This document shows, one piece after another, positions 1 to 9,000 of a stretch of DNA of 64,000 nt. The stretch is from Fluviicola sp. Its GTDB lineage: Bacteria > Bacteroidota > Bacteroidia > Flavobacteriales_D > Crocinitomicaceae. The notes below the pieces were generated by a model. The model was not told the origin of the DNA, made no database searches, and was given only the letters and a program-made list of their open reading frames with translations. Position 1 is the first letter of the stretch. Each line of letters opens with the position of its first letter. The position numbers and the translations under genes are program-made. The DNA is taken from assembly GCA_002734085.1 (NCBI GenBank), contig NVXV01000012.1:1-64000 (forward strand). Reading direction: 5' to 3'.

Positions 1-1395
1 AATTCATACAATATTACCGAATCGGCATCTATCTGTCAAGGAGGTACATATACGTTCCCTGATGGAACAACAAGCTCCGCTGCGATTACTCATACAAGTT
101 ATTTAACCTCAGTCAATGGGTGTGACAGTATTATTGAAACAACACTAGACGTCGTAAACTCATACAATATCACCGAATCTGCTTCTATTTGTCAAGGAAG
201 CACGTACACTTTCCCTGATGGAACAACAAGTTCGGCTGCCACTACTCATACAAGTAATTTAACTTCAGTGAATGGATGTGATAGTATTATTGAAACAGTA
301 TTAGAGGTTACTTCACCAATTACAACTACTGAAAATGCCAGTATTTGTCAAGGTGACACTTATACTTTTCCGGATGGCACAACCAGTTCGTCTGCGACTA
401 CTCATCTTAGTAACTTGACTTCTCAGAATGGATGTGATAGTATTGTTGAAACAACCCTAGAAATAGTTAATTCATTTAATATTACCGAAAGCATTAGCAT
501 CTGCCAGGGCAACACCTATACCTTTCCCGATGGAACAACAAGCTCAACTGCTACAGTTCATACCAGTAACTTAATTTCAGTAGGAGGTTGCGACAGTATA
601 GTTGAAACCACATTGGAGATTTCCGATGCTTACAGTCTTACGGAGGTCGCTACAATTTGTCAAGGTGGATCTTATACTTTCCCTGATGGGACTACTGGTT
701 CTACAGCTACAACGCACACAAGTAATTTAACTTCTGTTAGCGGGTGTGACAGTATTATCGAAACAACATTGGAAGTAATCAGTTCGTATAATCTCACCGA
801 AACAGCTTCAATTTGTGAAGGAGACACTTACACATTTCCTGATGGAACAACAAGTTCAACACCGACAACGCACAACAGTAATTTAACTACGTCTGCTGGT
901 TGTGACAGTATTATTGAAACAACATTAAATATTACAATCATTGATACATCTGTAACTACAAATACATTTTATTTGGAATCAAATGAAACTGGAGCTTCTT
1001 ATCAGTGGATAGACTGCGAAGATAATACACCTGTCTCAGGGGAAACAAATGCAACATTCGAACCTGAACAAAGTGGAGAATATGCAGTCCAAATCACTTT
1101 AAATGGATGCACATCAAGCTCAAATTGTCATACGTTTCAAGTTGCTGGATTAAATAGTGAGGAGGACAATTTAATATTCAACGTTTATCCAAATCCCTCA
1201 AATGGAAATTTTGTGATTGAATCGAGTTCAAATTACAATCTTGAAATATACGATGCAACTGGAAGTATTATTCATAACACGAGTATAACTTCAGGAAAGA
1301 ACAAAATAAATCTCACTCTTAAACCAGGGGTTTATTTCTGGAAAGCATCAAATACTCAAAATGGAATAGAAACTGGAAAGTTAATTATTCAATAA
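1..1395 (+). CDS. T9SS-secreted repeat protein, 5' end outside window
   Basis: The reading frame is open from base 1, so the gene is cut by the window edge and its start and signal peptide are not visible. Six copies of a 52-residue (156-bp) repeat run from base 4 to about 940. Each carries a core like ICQGxTYTFPDGTTSS followed by GCDSIIETTLE, and the two cysteines per copy suggest disulfide-stabilised extracellular modules. A different domain follows (about 960-1150, containing YQWIDC and an SGEYAV motif), which also occurs in the secreted protein at 29577-31178. The last 70 residues (YPNPSNGNF onward, ending GKLIIQ) form a type A T9SS C-terminal sorting domain. By family knowledge such proteins cross the outer membrane by T9SS and are anchored or released at the surface. 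An adhesin role is inference. The first internal ATG (268) is not the true start. Confidence 0.88.
   Translation, partial: NSYNITESASICQGGTYTFPDGTTSSAAITHTSYLTSVNGCDSIIETTLDVVNSYNITESASICQGSTYTFPDGTTSSAATTHTSNLTSVNGCDSIIETVLEVTSPITTTENASICQGDTYTFPDGTTSSSATTHLSNLTSQNGCDSIVETTLEIVNSFNITESISICQGNTYTFPDGTTSSTATVHTSNLISVGGCDSIVETTLEISDAYSLTEVATICQGGSYTFPDGTTGSTATTHTSNLTSVSGCDSIIETTLEVISSYNLTETASICEGDTYTFPDGTTSSTPTTHNSNLTTSAGCDSIIETTLNITIIDTSVTTNTFYLESNETGASYQWIDCEDNTPVSGETNATFEPEQSGEYAVQITLNGCTSSSNCHTFQVAGLNSEEDNLIFNVYPNPSNGNFVIESSSNYNLEIYDATGSIIHNTSITSGKNKINLTLKPGVYFWKASNTQNGIETGKLIIQ
4..940 (+). repeat. six tandem 156-bp coding repeats
   Basis: In-frame tandem repeats of exactly 52 codons; the TCATAC start of unit 1 (base 4) recurs at base 160. 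Units vary by synonymous and a few amino-acid changes, and the array probably extends upstream of the window. Such arrays can change copy number by recombination. Confidence 0.85.
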
Positions 1396-1402
1396 AATTA
1401 TA

Positions 1403-1438
1403 GTGTGGGCGTTTAATCCACGCCCACACAATGTTTTC
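1403..1438 (+). terminator. hairpin terminator after the T9SS repeat protein
   Basis: A perfect 9-bp GC-rich stem (GTGTGGGCG at 1403-1411 with CGCCCACAC at 1421-1429) and a 9-nt loop begins 8 bases after the stop codon and is followed by a short T-containing tail. It lies between two convergent genes. Confidence 0.7.
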
Positions 1439-1466
1439 AAATCTAAAACAAAATCTTTGAATTCGA

Positions 1467-2636
1467 TTACTTATGCTTGGCACGAACAATTCTACCATTA
1501 ACTAATGTAAAGTAAGAACTTCCTACTTTAAACTGTTTTCCAGGTTTAATTTCGCGCATATTAAGATCTTCCTCGATAGTATGAACTGAGCCCCTTGTGT
1601 CATAAGCCAATTGTATATAAGCCTCATTAATCCCCATACTTCCTCCACAAAGTATAACATGAACTGGTTTCTTAAGTTGAGAAGTAAATTTCATATCTCT
1701 TGGAGTTGCCCAATTGTCTGCTACCATAATAATCTCATCACATTCGGGAAATTCATCCGTACCTTTTATTGTGGCTTCCACATTGTTCTCTGGGCAATCC
1801 CCTCCTCCGCCTTTACGCATGGTAGACTTCATCTCTGAATACACCGAACTAAATGACTCATTGACAACAGAATATATTCCTCCTACTCTTCCTGTGATTT
1901 TTTTATTATGAGGAGTAGCATCACCATCATTAAAAAATACAAAAGCACTTATTTGACTAGAATCTTGTGTTGCTTTTACCCATGACATTGTTTTGCCAAT
2001 ATAAGGTGACATACTTCCAGTAACGTCAATAATTACCAGCGAGTTTTCCCATTGCGGATTCCGTTCGAAAGTTTCTTGAACAACATTGTAGTCTGCATTT
2101 TGCATCCAGGAGCTAGCGCAAAATGGCTCAGCTTCAGAAGAAGCAGTTATGTATTTGACATCGTAACAATCTTCTTTAATTAAATAATATACGAAGTTAT
2201 AAGTCGATTTTTCATTTTCCTTCAGTTCTCCCTCTGTAGTGAATTGAATTCTTTTACAATTATACAAACTTAATATACTATCCTGAAAATGTTTAAACAC
2301 TGCTGGTTTGACATTCATTGTTTCAGAAAAAGCAGCTATACAATCTTCATCAACATTTTTCTCTTTTTCCGTTAACGGCATTAATATCGGTGTGTCATAA
2401 GAAGCTATTAAAGTAGAGCTTTCATCCTCGTATTTTGTCGTTGACGTCGCAACATCTCTCACCTTAACATGCGAATCAAATGGTTCTCCCAAAAGAGAAT
2501 CCATAAAGGATATTTCATTCTCTATGCTTTCCTTAGTTGGTTTTGGTCTGTAATAAACTACAAAACCGTGAAAGTATTCTTTAGCAGTTTCTGCCGTTTG
2601 TGCAGAGGATTGACCTATAATATTCCATTGAATCAA
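1467..2636 (-). CDS. VWA-domain protein, C-terminal part of a frame-disrupted gene
   Basis: The 389-residue frame contains a von Willebrand factor A domain from about residue 198. Its MIDAS-like metal site is D204-V-T-G-S-M, preceded by a hydrophobic beta strand (SLVIID), with a glycine/cysteine-rich GGGGDCPEN motif further on. The only available 5' codon is a TTG at 2634-2636 that overlaps the stop of the upstream frame (2633-2959). Removing one copy of the 11-bp repeat at 2630-2651 joins the two frames into a single 493-codon gene with a signal peptide. I therefore read this as the C-terminal part of an exported VWA protein whose frame is currently interrupted. Independent translation from TTG, or from the internal ATG near 2504, is possible but would lack an export signal. 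Partner and function are unknown. Confidence 0.7.
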   Translation of the reverse strand: MIQWNIIGQSSAQTAETAKEYFHGFVVYYRPKPTKESIENEISFMDSLLGEPFDSHVKVRDVATSTTKYEDESSTLIASYDTPILMPLTEKEKNVDEDCIAAFSETMNVKPAVFKHFQDSILSLYNCKRIQFTTEGELKENEKSTYNFVYYLIKEDCYDVKYITASSEAEPFCASSWMQNADYNVVQETFERNPQWENSLVIIDVTGSMSPYIGKTMSWVKATQDSSQISAFVFFNDGDATPHNKKITGRVGGIYSVVNESFSSVYSEMKSTMRKGGGGDCPENNVEATIKGTDEFPECDEIIMVADNWATPRDMKFTSQLKKPVHVILCGGSMGINEAYIQLAYDTRGSVHTIEEDLNMREIKPGKQFKVGSSYFTLVNGRIVRAKHK

Positions 2637-2660
2637 AGGTGAATCAAAGGTGAATCAAGG
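2630..2660. repeat. 11-bp tandem repeat causing a frame break
   Basis: Two perfect copies of GAATCAAAGGT (2630-2640, 2641-2651) are followed by a third copy missing one A (from 2652). The unit length is not a multiple of three, so each gain or loss of a unit shifts the VWA reading frame. One unit fewer restores a continuous 1482-bp frame. Confidence 0.9.
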
Positions 2661-2959
2661 TTTGAAAAAGCATTTTTAAATGTTTTCATTCTATTTCGAT
2701 TCAATCCAATTTGATCAAAATCTTGGCTTTCTTTAAATGTGGTATAAACCAAATCCACCCGCTCAATAGTTAAATCTCCAATTTCGTCAGGAATTTCTGA
2801 GAGTAGTTTTGATTCATTGAAGTTTACAGGGATTCTTAAGCTCCTTGTAGCGGGATTCAATATATTCTCGGAGTAAACATTAACAGTATCTTCATTCACA
2901 TACTCTTGAGCAGAAACCCCTAGTGTGATTGTTAAAATCAAAATTAAAATCGCTTTCAT
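2633..2959 (-). CDS. exported N-terminal fragment of the disrupted VWA gene
   Basis: 108 residues starting with a clear signal peptide (MKAILILILTITLGVSAQ), then no recognisable domain. The frame ends in SPLIHL-stop exactly inside the 11-bp tandem repeat. With one repeat unit fewer, the sequence would continue LIQWNIIGQ into the frame at 1467-2636. It is most simply the N-terminus of that exported VWA protein, truncated by a +11-bp duplication. It is divergently placed from ahcY, with a 191-bp gap. Confidence 0.65.
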   Translation of the reverse strand: MKAILILILTITLGVSAQEYVNEDTVNVYSENILNPATRSLRIPVNFNESKLLSEIPDEIGDLTIERVDLVYTTFKESQDFDQIGLNRNRMKTFKNAFSNLDSPLIHL

Positions 2960-3091
2960 AATTGTCTTTTATCTTTTAATGTCAGTTTTTCAAAAAGGTA
3001 ACGCATTTCAAAAAAGAAATTTTATTCCGATTTGAATAAGCTGTGTAATATGGAAGGTGTCGATTAGAATTATTCTGACTTTTCTTTGTTT

Positions 3092-3123
3092 TTTGATAAT
3101 AACTTTAAAATTGCTTACTTTTG
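3092..3123 (+). promoter_or_regulatory. Bacteroidota-type promoter of ahcY
   Basis: TTTG at 3092-3095, a 20-nt spacer, then TACTTTTG at 3116-3123. This matches the established Bacteroidetes consensus TTTG-N19-21-TAnnTTTG read by their primary sigma factor. The ahcY start lies 27 bases downstream. Confidence 0.8.
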
Positions 3124-3150
3124 TAATCCACTTTAAGAAAACATATATAG

Positions 3151-4461
3151 ATGAGTCAAACACAGGAAAAATTAAAATACAAGGTTAAAGATATAAGCCT
3201 TGCTGAGTACGGAAGAAATGAAATCAGACTAGCTGAAGCAGAAATGCCAGGTTTGATGTCTTTGAGAGAAGAATATGGTAAAGATAAGCCTTTAAAAGGT
3301 GCACGAATTGCTGGTTGTCTTCACATGACAATTCAAACCGCAGTATTAATCGAAACATTAGTTGAGCTTGGAGCTGACGTAACATGGTCGTCATGTAACA
3401 TCTTCTCTACACAAGATCACGCAGCAGCGGCTATTGCAGCAGCTGGAATTCCAGTTTTTGCTTGGAAAGGTATGAATGAAGAAGAATTCGATTGGTGTAT
3501 AGAACAAACACTTCACGCATTTGAAGGGGGTAAACCATTAAACATGATTTTGGATGATGGTGGTGACTTAACAAATATGGTTTTTGACCGTTACCCAGAA
3601 TTGACAAAAGATATTAAAGGACTTTCTGAAGAAACTACAACTGGTGTTCACCGTTTGTATGAAAGAATGAAGAAAGGTACGCTTGTAATGCCTGCAATTA
3701 ACGTTAACGATTCTGTTACTAAATCTAAGTTTGACAACAAATACGGATGTAAAGAATCTTTAGTTGATGCGATTCGTCGTGCAACTGATACAATGATGGC
3801 AGGTAAAGTTGCTGTTGTATGTGGGTACGGTGACGTTGGTAAAGGATCTGCTGCTTCGTTAAGAGGTGCTGGTGCTCGTGTTATTGTAACTGAAATCGAT
3901 CCAATTTGTGCGCTTCAAGCTGCAATGGACGGATTTGAAGTTAAAAAACTAGATACAGTTGTTGACCGTGTTGATATCGTTGTTACAACTACAGGAAATA
4001 AAGACATCGTTACAGGTCCTCATTTCAAGAAAATGAAGGACAAAACGATCGTTTGTAATATCGGACACTTCGATAATGAAATCGATGTTGCATGGTTGAA
4101 CTCAAATTCTCAAAAGAAAACTGAAATCAAACCTCAGGTTGATTTGTACGAATTAGGAGGAAAAGAAATCATTCTTTTGGCTGAAGGTCGTTTAGTAAAC
4201 CTAGGTTGTGCAACAGGTCACCCATCATTCGTAATGTCTAACTCATTTGCGAACCAAACATTGGCTCAACTCGAGTTGTGGAAAAATGGAGACAAGTATG
4301 ACAACGAAGTATACATGCTTCCAAAACACTTGGATGAAAAAGTTGCTGAATTACACCTTGCTAAAATTGGTGTTGAATTAGAAACTTTATCGAAAGATCA
4401 AGCAGATTATATTGGAGTTGATGTGAAAGGACCATACAAGCCTGAACATTACAGATATTAA
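3151..4461 (+). CDS. ahcY: adenosylhomocysteinase
   Basis: A 436-residue cytosolic enzyme that reversibly hydrolyses S-adenosylhomocysteine to adenosine and homocysteine, removing the product inhibitor of methyltransferases in the activated-methyl cycle. The NAD-binding Rossmann motif [10 protein letters not shown] lies near residue 225. The substrate-domain signature with DDGGDLT, the conserved [10 protein letters not shown] and the family-typical C-terminus PYKPEHYRY are all present, so the protein is full length. It is a single-gene unit with its own promoter (TAnnTTTG at 3116-3123) and a terminator just after the stop. Confidence 0.98.
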   Translation: MSQTQEKLKYKVKDISLAEYGRNEIRLAEAEMPGLMSLREEYGKDKPLKGARIAGCLHMTIQTAVLIETLVELGADVTWSSCNIFSTQDHAAAAIAAAGIPVFAWKGMNEEEFDWCIEQTLHAFEGGKPLNMILDDGGDLTNMVFDRYPELTKDIKGLSEETTTGVHRLYERMKKGTLVMPAINVNDSVTKSKFDNKYGCKESLVDAIRRATDTMMAGKVAVVCGYGDVGKGSAASLRGAGARVIVTEIDPICALQAAMDGFEVKKLDTVVDRVDIVVTTTGNKDIVTGPHFKKMKDKTIVCNIGHFDNEIDVAWLNSNSQKKTEIKPQVDLYELGGKEIILLAEGRLVNLGCATGHPSFVMSNSFANQTLAQLELWKNGDKYDNEVYMLPKHLDEKVAELHLAKIGVELETLSKDQADYIGVDVKGPYKPEHYRY

Positions 4462-4482
4462 TAGATAGAATATGACTTTAGA

Positions 4483-4516
4483 AGAGGCTGCTCATTATTT
4501 GAGACAGCCTCTTTTT
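4483..4516 (+). terminator. rho-independent terminator of ahcY
   Basis: Stem AGAGGCTG (4483-4490) with CAGCCTCT (4505-4512), a 14-nt loop and a T run (4512-4516). It sits between the convergent ahcY and phosphatase genes and may act in both directions. The GAGGCTG/CAGCCTC core recurs in the terminator at 46661-46697. Confidence 0.85.
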
Positions 4517-4519
4517 CAT

Positions 4520-5710
4520 TTACCCAAAACATAATTTATCTTGTAAATATTTCAACCCAATCAACACGATATCATCTGTTTGAGACATTTCCTGTTTCCA
4601 GTTATTATGCACATAATCAAGGAACCCAACTTGTTCATTCATTGGCATATCTTGAATACTTAGCAATAACTCCCTCAATTTTTTCTTAGTAAATTTTTTC
4701 CCACCTTGTTTATGCTTAGGTCCACCAAATTGGTCAGCATAACCATCAGAATATAGATAAATTGAATCATGCTCTTTTAAATCAAAAGAATAGGTATTAA
4801 AGTTCTTGTCTATACCTTCAAGCAATCCTATTGGATATCGATCACCTTTCAACTCAAAGTAATCCTTATCTCTTACAATAAAAAGAGGACGCAACGCACT
4901 CGCGTATTGCAGTTGATTCGAACCCTTATCTAGTCGAATCAAGACAATATCCATTCCATCTGGAGTATGTTTTAAATGTCCCTCATCATTAAAAGTAGCT
5001 GTCAATTCTTTGTCTAAAGTATTTAAAACTTTACCTGGGTCGGTTTGCTTTTGTTTAATGATTATTTCACGCAATAGGTTATGCGCTAAAATAGTTAACA
5101 TAGCACCTGGAATACCATGACCAGTACAATCAATTGCTGCGATAAAAATATGCTCATCAGTTCTGCTCAACCAATAAGCGTCTCCCGATACAATATCCTT
5201 TGGTTTATATAATACAAAACTTTCAGAAGCATATTGATTAATTTTATGCAAGTCTGGCAAAATTGCTTCTTGAAGTTTTTGTGCATAATTAACACTGTCA
5301 AGAAAATCCTTTTGGGTTTCCTGAAGAACTTTATTTTTCTTTTGAATGCGTTTTTCTGCATTTTTTCTTTCTGTAATATCGCTCCCTATCAGTACATATC
5401 GATTTTCTTCGTCTACTGACAAATCCCACAGAATGTGTTTTTCAAATTTATTACCCACCTCAAGTTGCGTTTCAAATTGAGTTGAAAGCTTATTTTTAAG
5501 CAAAATCTTACGTTTTAGAATTAATTCCGTTTTTCTATAGTTTTTGTGGAAAGGCTTCATGAACTCCCAAATCATTTGACCTTCAACTGAATTGTTTTTA
5601 ACTCCAGGTAGTGAACTAAAAGGACCGTTTGCAAGAAGAATCTTACCTTCTTGATCTATCACAAGTACATAACTTCTGATCTTTTCGAATATAGATTTCG
5701 ATACTAACAT
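4520..5710 (-). CDS. PAS-SpoIIE (PP2C-type) serine phosphatase
   Basis: 396 residues. The N-terminal PAS-like domain (about 1-115) ends with the GSDITERKNAE motif and a short coiled coil. A SpoIIE/PP2C phosphatase domain follows (about 145-390), with metal-binding aspartates in VSGDAYW, AIDCTGHG, LYSDGYADQ and QTDDIVLI. The linker SVNYAQKLQEAILP is typical of this Bacteroidota family. Relatives dephosphorylate anti-sigma-factor antagonists in partner-switching pathways, but no such partner lies nearby, so the target is unknown. No transmembrane segment is visible, so it is probably a cytosolic sensor-effector. Two small palindromes lie upstream of the start. Confidence 0.88.
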   Translation of the reverse strand: MLVSKSIFEKIRSYVLVIDQEGKILLANGPFSSLPGVKNNSVEGQMIWEFMKPFHKNYRKTELILKRKILLKNKLSTQFETQLEVGNKFEKHILWDLSVDEENRYVLIGSDITERKNAEKRIQKKNKVLQETQKDFLDSVNYAQKLQEAILPDLHKINQYASESFVLYKPKDIVSGDAYWLSRTDEHIFIAAIDCTGHGIPGAMLTILAHNLLREIIIKQKQTDPGKVLNTLDKELTATFNDEGHLKHTPDGMDIVLIRLDKGSNQLQYASALRPLFIVRDKDYFELKGDRYPIGLLEGIDKNFNTYSFDLKEHDSIYLYSDGYADQFGGPKHKQGGKKFTKKKLRELLLSIQDMPMNEQVGFLDYVHNNWKQEMSQTDDIVLIGLKYLQDKLCFG

Positions 5711-5950
5711 AATGTAAAATAAAAAAGGAAAAAATTGGATTAAAATAAAATGAACATTAACAGACTATTACGAAATTGCGGGCGCAATACACATACACCA
5801 GAATCGATATCTGGGCGTTCGTCTAATAATGTTATTCATTTTACTCATCACTGACAAAAGTAATCAGTTTTATTTAATAAATGTTTTGAAGACTAAGTTT
5901 TTATTTCAGTCCTAAGACTAAATTCTTAAATACTAATCTAAAATCCAACC

Positions 5951-5979
5951 GCTAGTGCGCGATTGAATCGCATTCTAGC
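5951..5979 (-). terminator. possible terminator hairpin after the sortase gene
   Basis: Inverted repeat GCTAG...GCGAT / ATCGC...CTAGC with a 3-nt internal loop, 26 bases past the stop of the PorU-like gene. The T tail on the minus strand is weak. The rest of 5711-6004 is AT-rich, with two small palindromes (5774-5787, 5799-5815) and no gene that I can support. Confidence 0.4.
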
Positions 5980-6004
5980 CTGACTAAAATCAAAATCAGA
6001 AAAC

Positions 6005-9000
6005 CTACCTCATCAAATACATCTTACCCCAACTCTTCTTGAAATGCTTATCCGCACCCGAAGATCGATGTTCAATAGGCTCGCCATCAATTTGAGCTTT
6101 GACACGATAAAGATAAACTCCATTGGCCAGTTGGTCACCAAACTCATCGCGTCCATCCCAAGCATATTCAGTTATATTTCTACCAATCCGAATGGGACCG
6201 ATTTCGTTTTCAGTAATCTCTCTTACGATTCTTCCTGTAACGGTCATAATTTGAATAATAAGCTCATCAGGCGGTTGATTTCCTGTTAACGTAAATACAA
6301 ACCTGGTACTTGTTGAAAAAGGATTAGGGTAGTTCATCATATGTGTAATGGTCGATGCTAGTATTACTTCAAATTTTACACGATACTCCAAATCTCCCGA
6401 AAGATTTCCTGAATTATCTGTACCTTGAATTAGTAGTTCATACTCCCCTTCTTGTTCAAAATCTGCATTGTAAATTATTTTAAACTTCAGGTTAGATTCA
6501 TTGGCAGGTATCCATTGTAAAACCTGCTGACCAGATTCATCTATAAAAGGTATTTTGGTTTGAACACCAGAAGGATCTGTTAAGAAAATACCGAAATTAC
6601 TGGTATCGGCATCTTCATTCATTAATAAAAATGGATTGTCATCTTTCAACGTAATCAAAATTTCAGCATTAGGATTCACAATATCACCATTCAAAATGTG
6701 CATTCCGTCAAATGTCACATCCAGTATCGGATTGACATCATCTTCCTCCAGGAAAAATGGAATTTGTAAAACATTATTAAAGTGAGCCAATTCGGGCTGA
6801 TCTTTTAGTGTATTATTAAATCCGCTGTTGTAGGGGTTAACCTCCATCCACAAGGTATTACTTCCTCCCAAATAATCCGATGAGAACGTAATTGTATCTC
6901 TCAGCACTTCTCCAGCTCTCAAAGAGTCTTGACGATTATAAGGAATAGGGTGCATCACTTGATTCTTGTCCGTTACCCAATAGTTGATTAACAAAGAGTC
7001 CATATTTAAATGACTGATATTTTTCACATCTACAGCAAAAGAAACATCAACTCCTTCTTGAAGTGAATCTTGTGAAACAGGGGTAAAAACATGTCCGTTT
7101 GAGCCATCTATAGCTGCTTCAGGTAATGTTTGATACAACACATGCCATCGATTTACTTGAGCAGGTGTTGAATTCACAGTATCCTTATACCTCGCTTCTA
7201 ATTGTAAATAAGGATATTGATTCGCTGGAATTAAATTGTTCAAGTTCACAATTGAATCAATCAAAGTAAAAGTAGTATCTATTTCCATTTGGACCGATTT
7301 ATTCCAATCCAATGCTTTAATTCTCAATGTAGTTCTGTCATCCGTTGGGTTTTCGGAAGGTTCTTGTTTCCAATACAACGTTTCCCACTCTGCAGAAGGC
7401 CCAATAAGCGTTGAGCGTTCCACACCTGAATCAGAAGAACCATCTATTGTTGCAGTAAGACTAATGAATTCCCCCGGGTTTTGTGCAAGAACTTCTTGTG
7501 TTGTCGAAGGGTCACCTTTTCGCGTTAAGAAAATGAATGCGCGGTTATCCATCCCAACTTGAATACTATCTGACCCCATATTTTGCAGTGTTGTAAATAA
7601 ATTGGGATAATTTGCTGACCAATCATCAAACTCACCTCGAATAGAAGAGTAAATTAAGATATAATGTCCATCAGGAACCTTATGTTGAATCATCGTGTCT
7701 AATGCCTGAAGTTGAGCCTGTGTATTTTGTCTAAAAATAAAATAATACTCAACACGATCACGACAGGAAGAACCATTATTGACATTATCAAATTGATGAT
7801 CAGTATTTTGCCCATTATTAAAAGTACCCCAAGGCTCCATCGTTGCAGGATCAATTACTGCTACATGCAAAGAAGGAGCAGTTGTACATAAATTGTACTC
7901 TGCAACCTGACCATTTAACTTCCAAAGTGTTTCATTGAATTTAGCTGCGGTATTTGCATTATCATATACATCACATGAAACAATTGCTTCTAAGGGTTCG
8001 AAACTTCTTGTTCTTGTCGGTCTCTCATAACCTACCCCAGAAAAACTCCCCTTCTTAAATTGAAAAAAGTGATCTTGCCCCCAACCTTCTTTATTTTTAA
8101 TATATTGAAATGAATGTTCAATCCATTGTGGTGCTGTACTATCAACAGCAACTCTCCAAAAATAGGCGACACTATCTTCCAATTGTAAAGGTGCTTGTGC
8201 GTTGTTTGAAACTAATTGCCAATCGTTGGGGAATACTTCCTTCACTCCTCCCAATCCACTTTTCATTGCATACCTTCGAAATGGACTATTAAATAAATCT
8301 GTGGTATCAATCTCAAAACGGTAATTGTTATATGTCGCCAAAGAGTTAATTGTTGAGGCCTTCAATACGACAGAATCATTCGGAACAACTGCATAATCAT
8401 ATGGTAAGACAGGTACTATTCCATCAATATTAATGAAAAAATCTTTCGTGATTTGATTGTTATTAAATTCATCATATTGCTCATTGATAAACGAAGGAAG
8501 ATCAACAAGAACATTAAACTGATTCATTCCACTCGCAATATCTTGTTGAACAGGCATTCTCAATTGAATGGTATCTCTAAAGTCAAGCCTTGGTATTTGA
8601 ATTTGATAAACAGAATCAATAGTTGAATTTGGGAAGTTTCGTTCTACTACCATATTGAAAGTATCAATAATACTTTGCCCGAGGTTTGTAAGCACGATAT
8701 TCATTGTTAAAGAATCAGTCGTTAAATCGATCTGGGAAGGCTGGAAAAACACATCTTGAACTGTTAAATCAATTTCTGGATTTGCATGCCAATTTAACTT
8801 CATTGCTGGATCACCATGCAAAGTCATTTGAGTAACGGTTGTCTCGATTAAAAAACTGCTATTTGATCCTTCAACCTCCTCTATTGTATTTTGAATTTGC
8901 TTTCCAAAAGAGCTACCATACGAAAGTGGTCCCATCTGACGATAGAGTTCTGAGGTATATAAATTCAATTGACCAGCATATCCTTCTTTTGAAGAGGATA

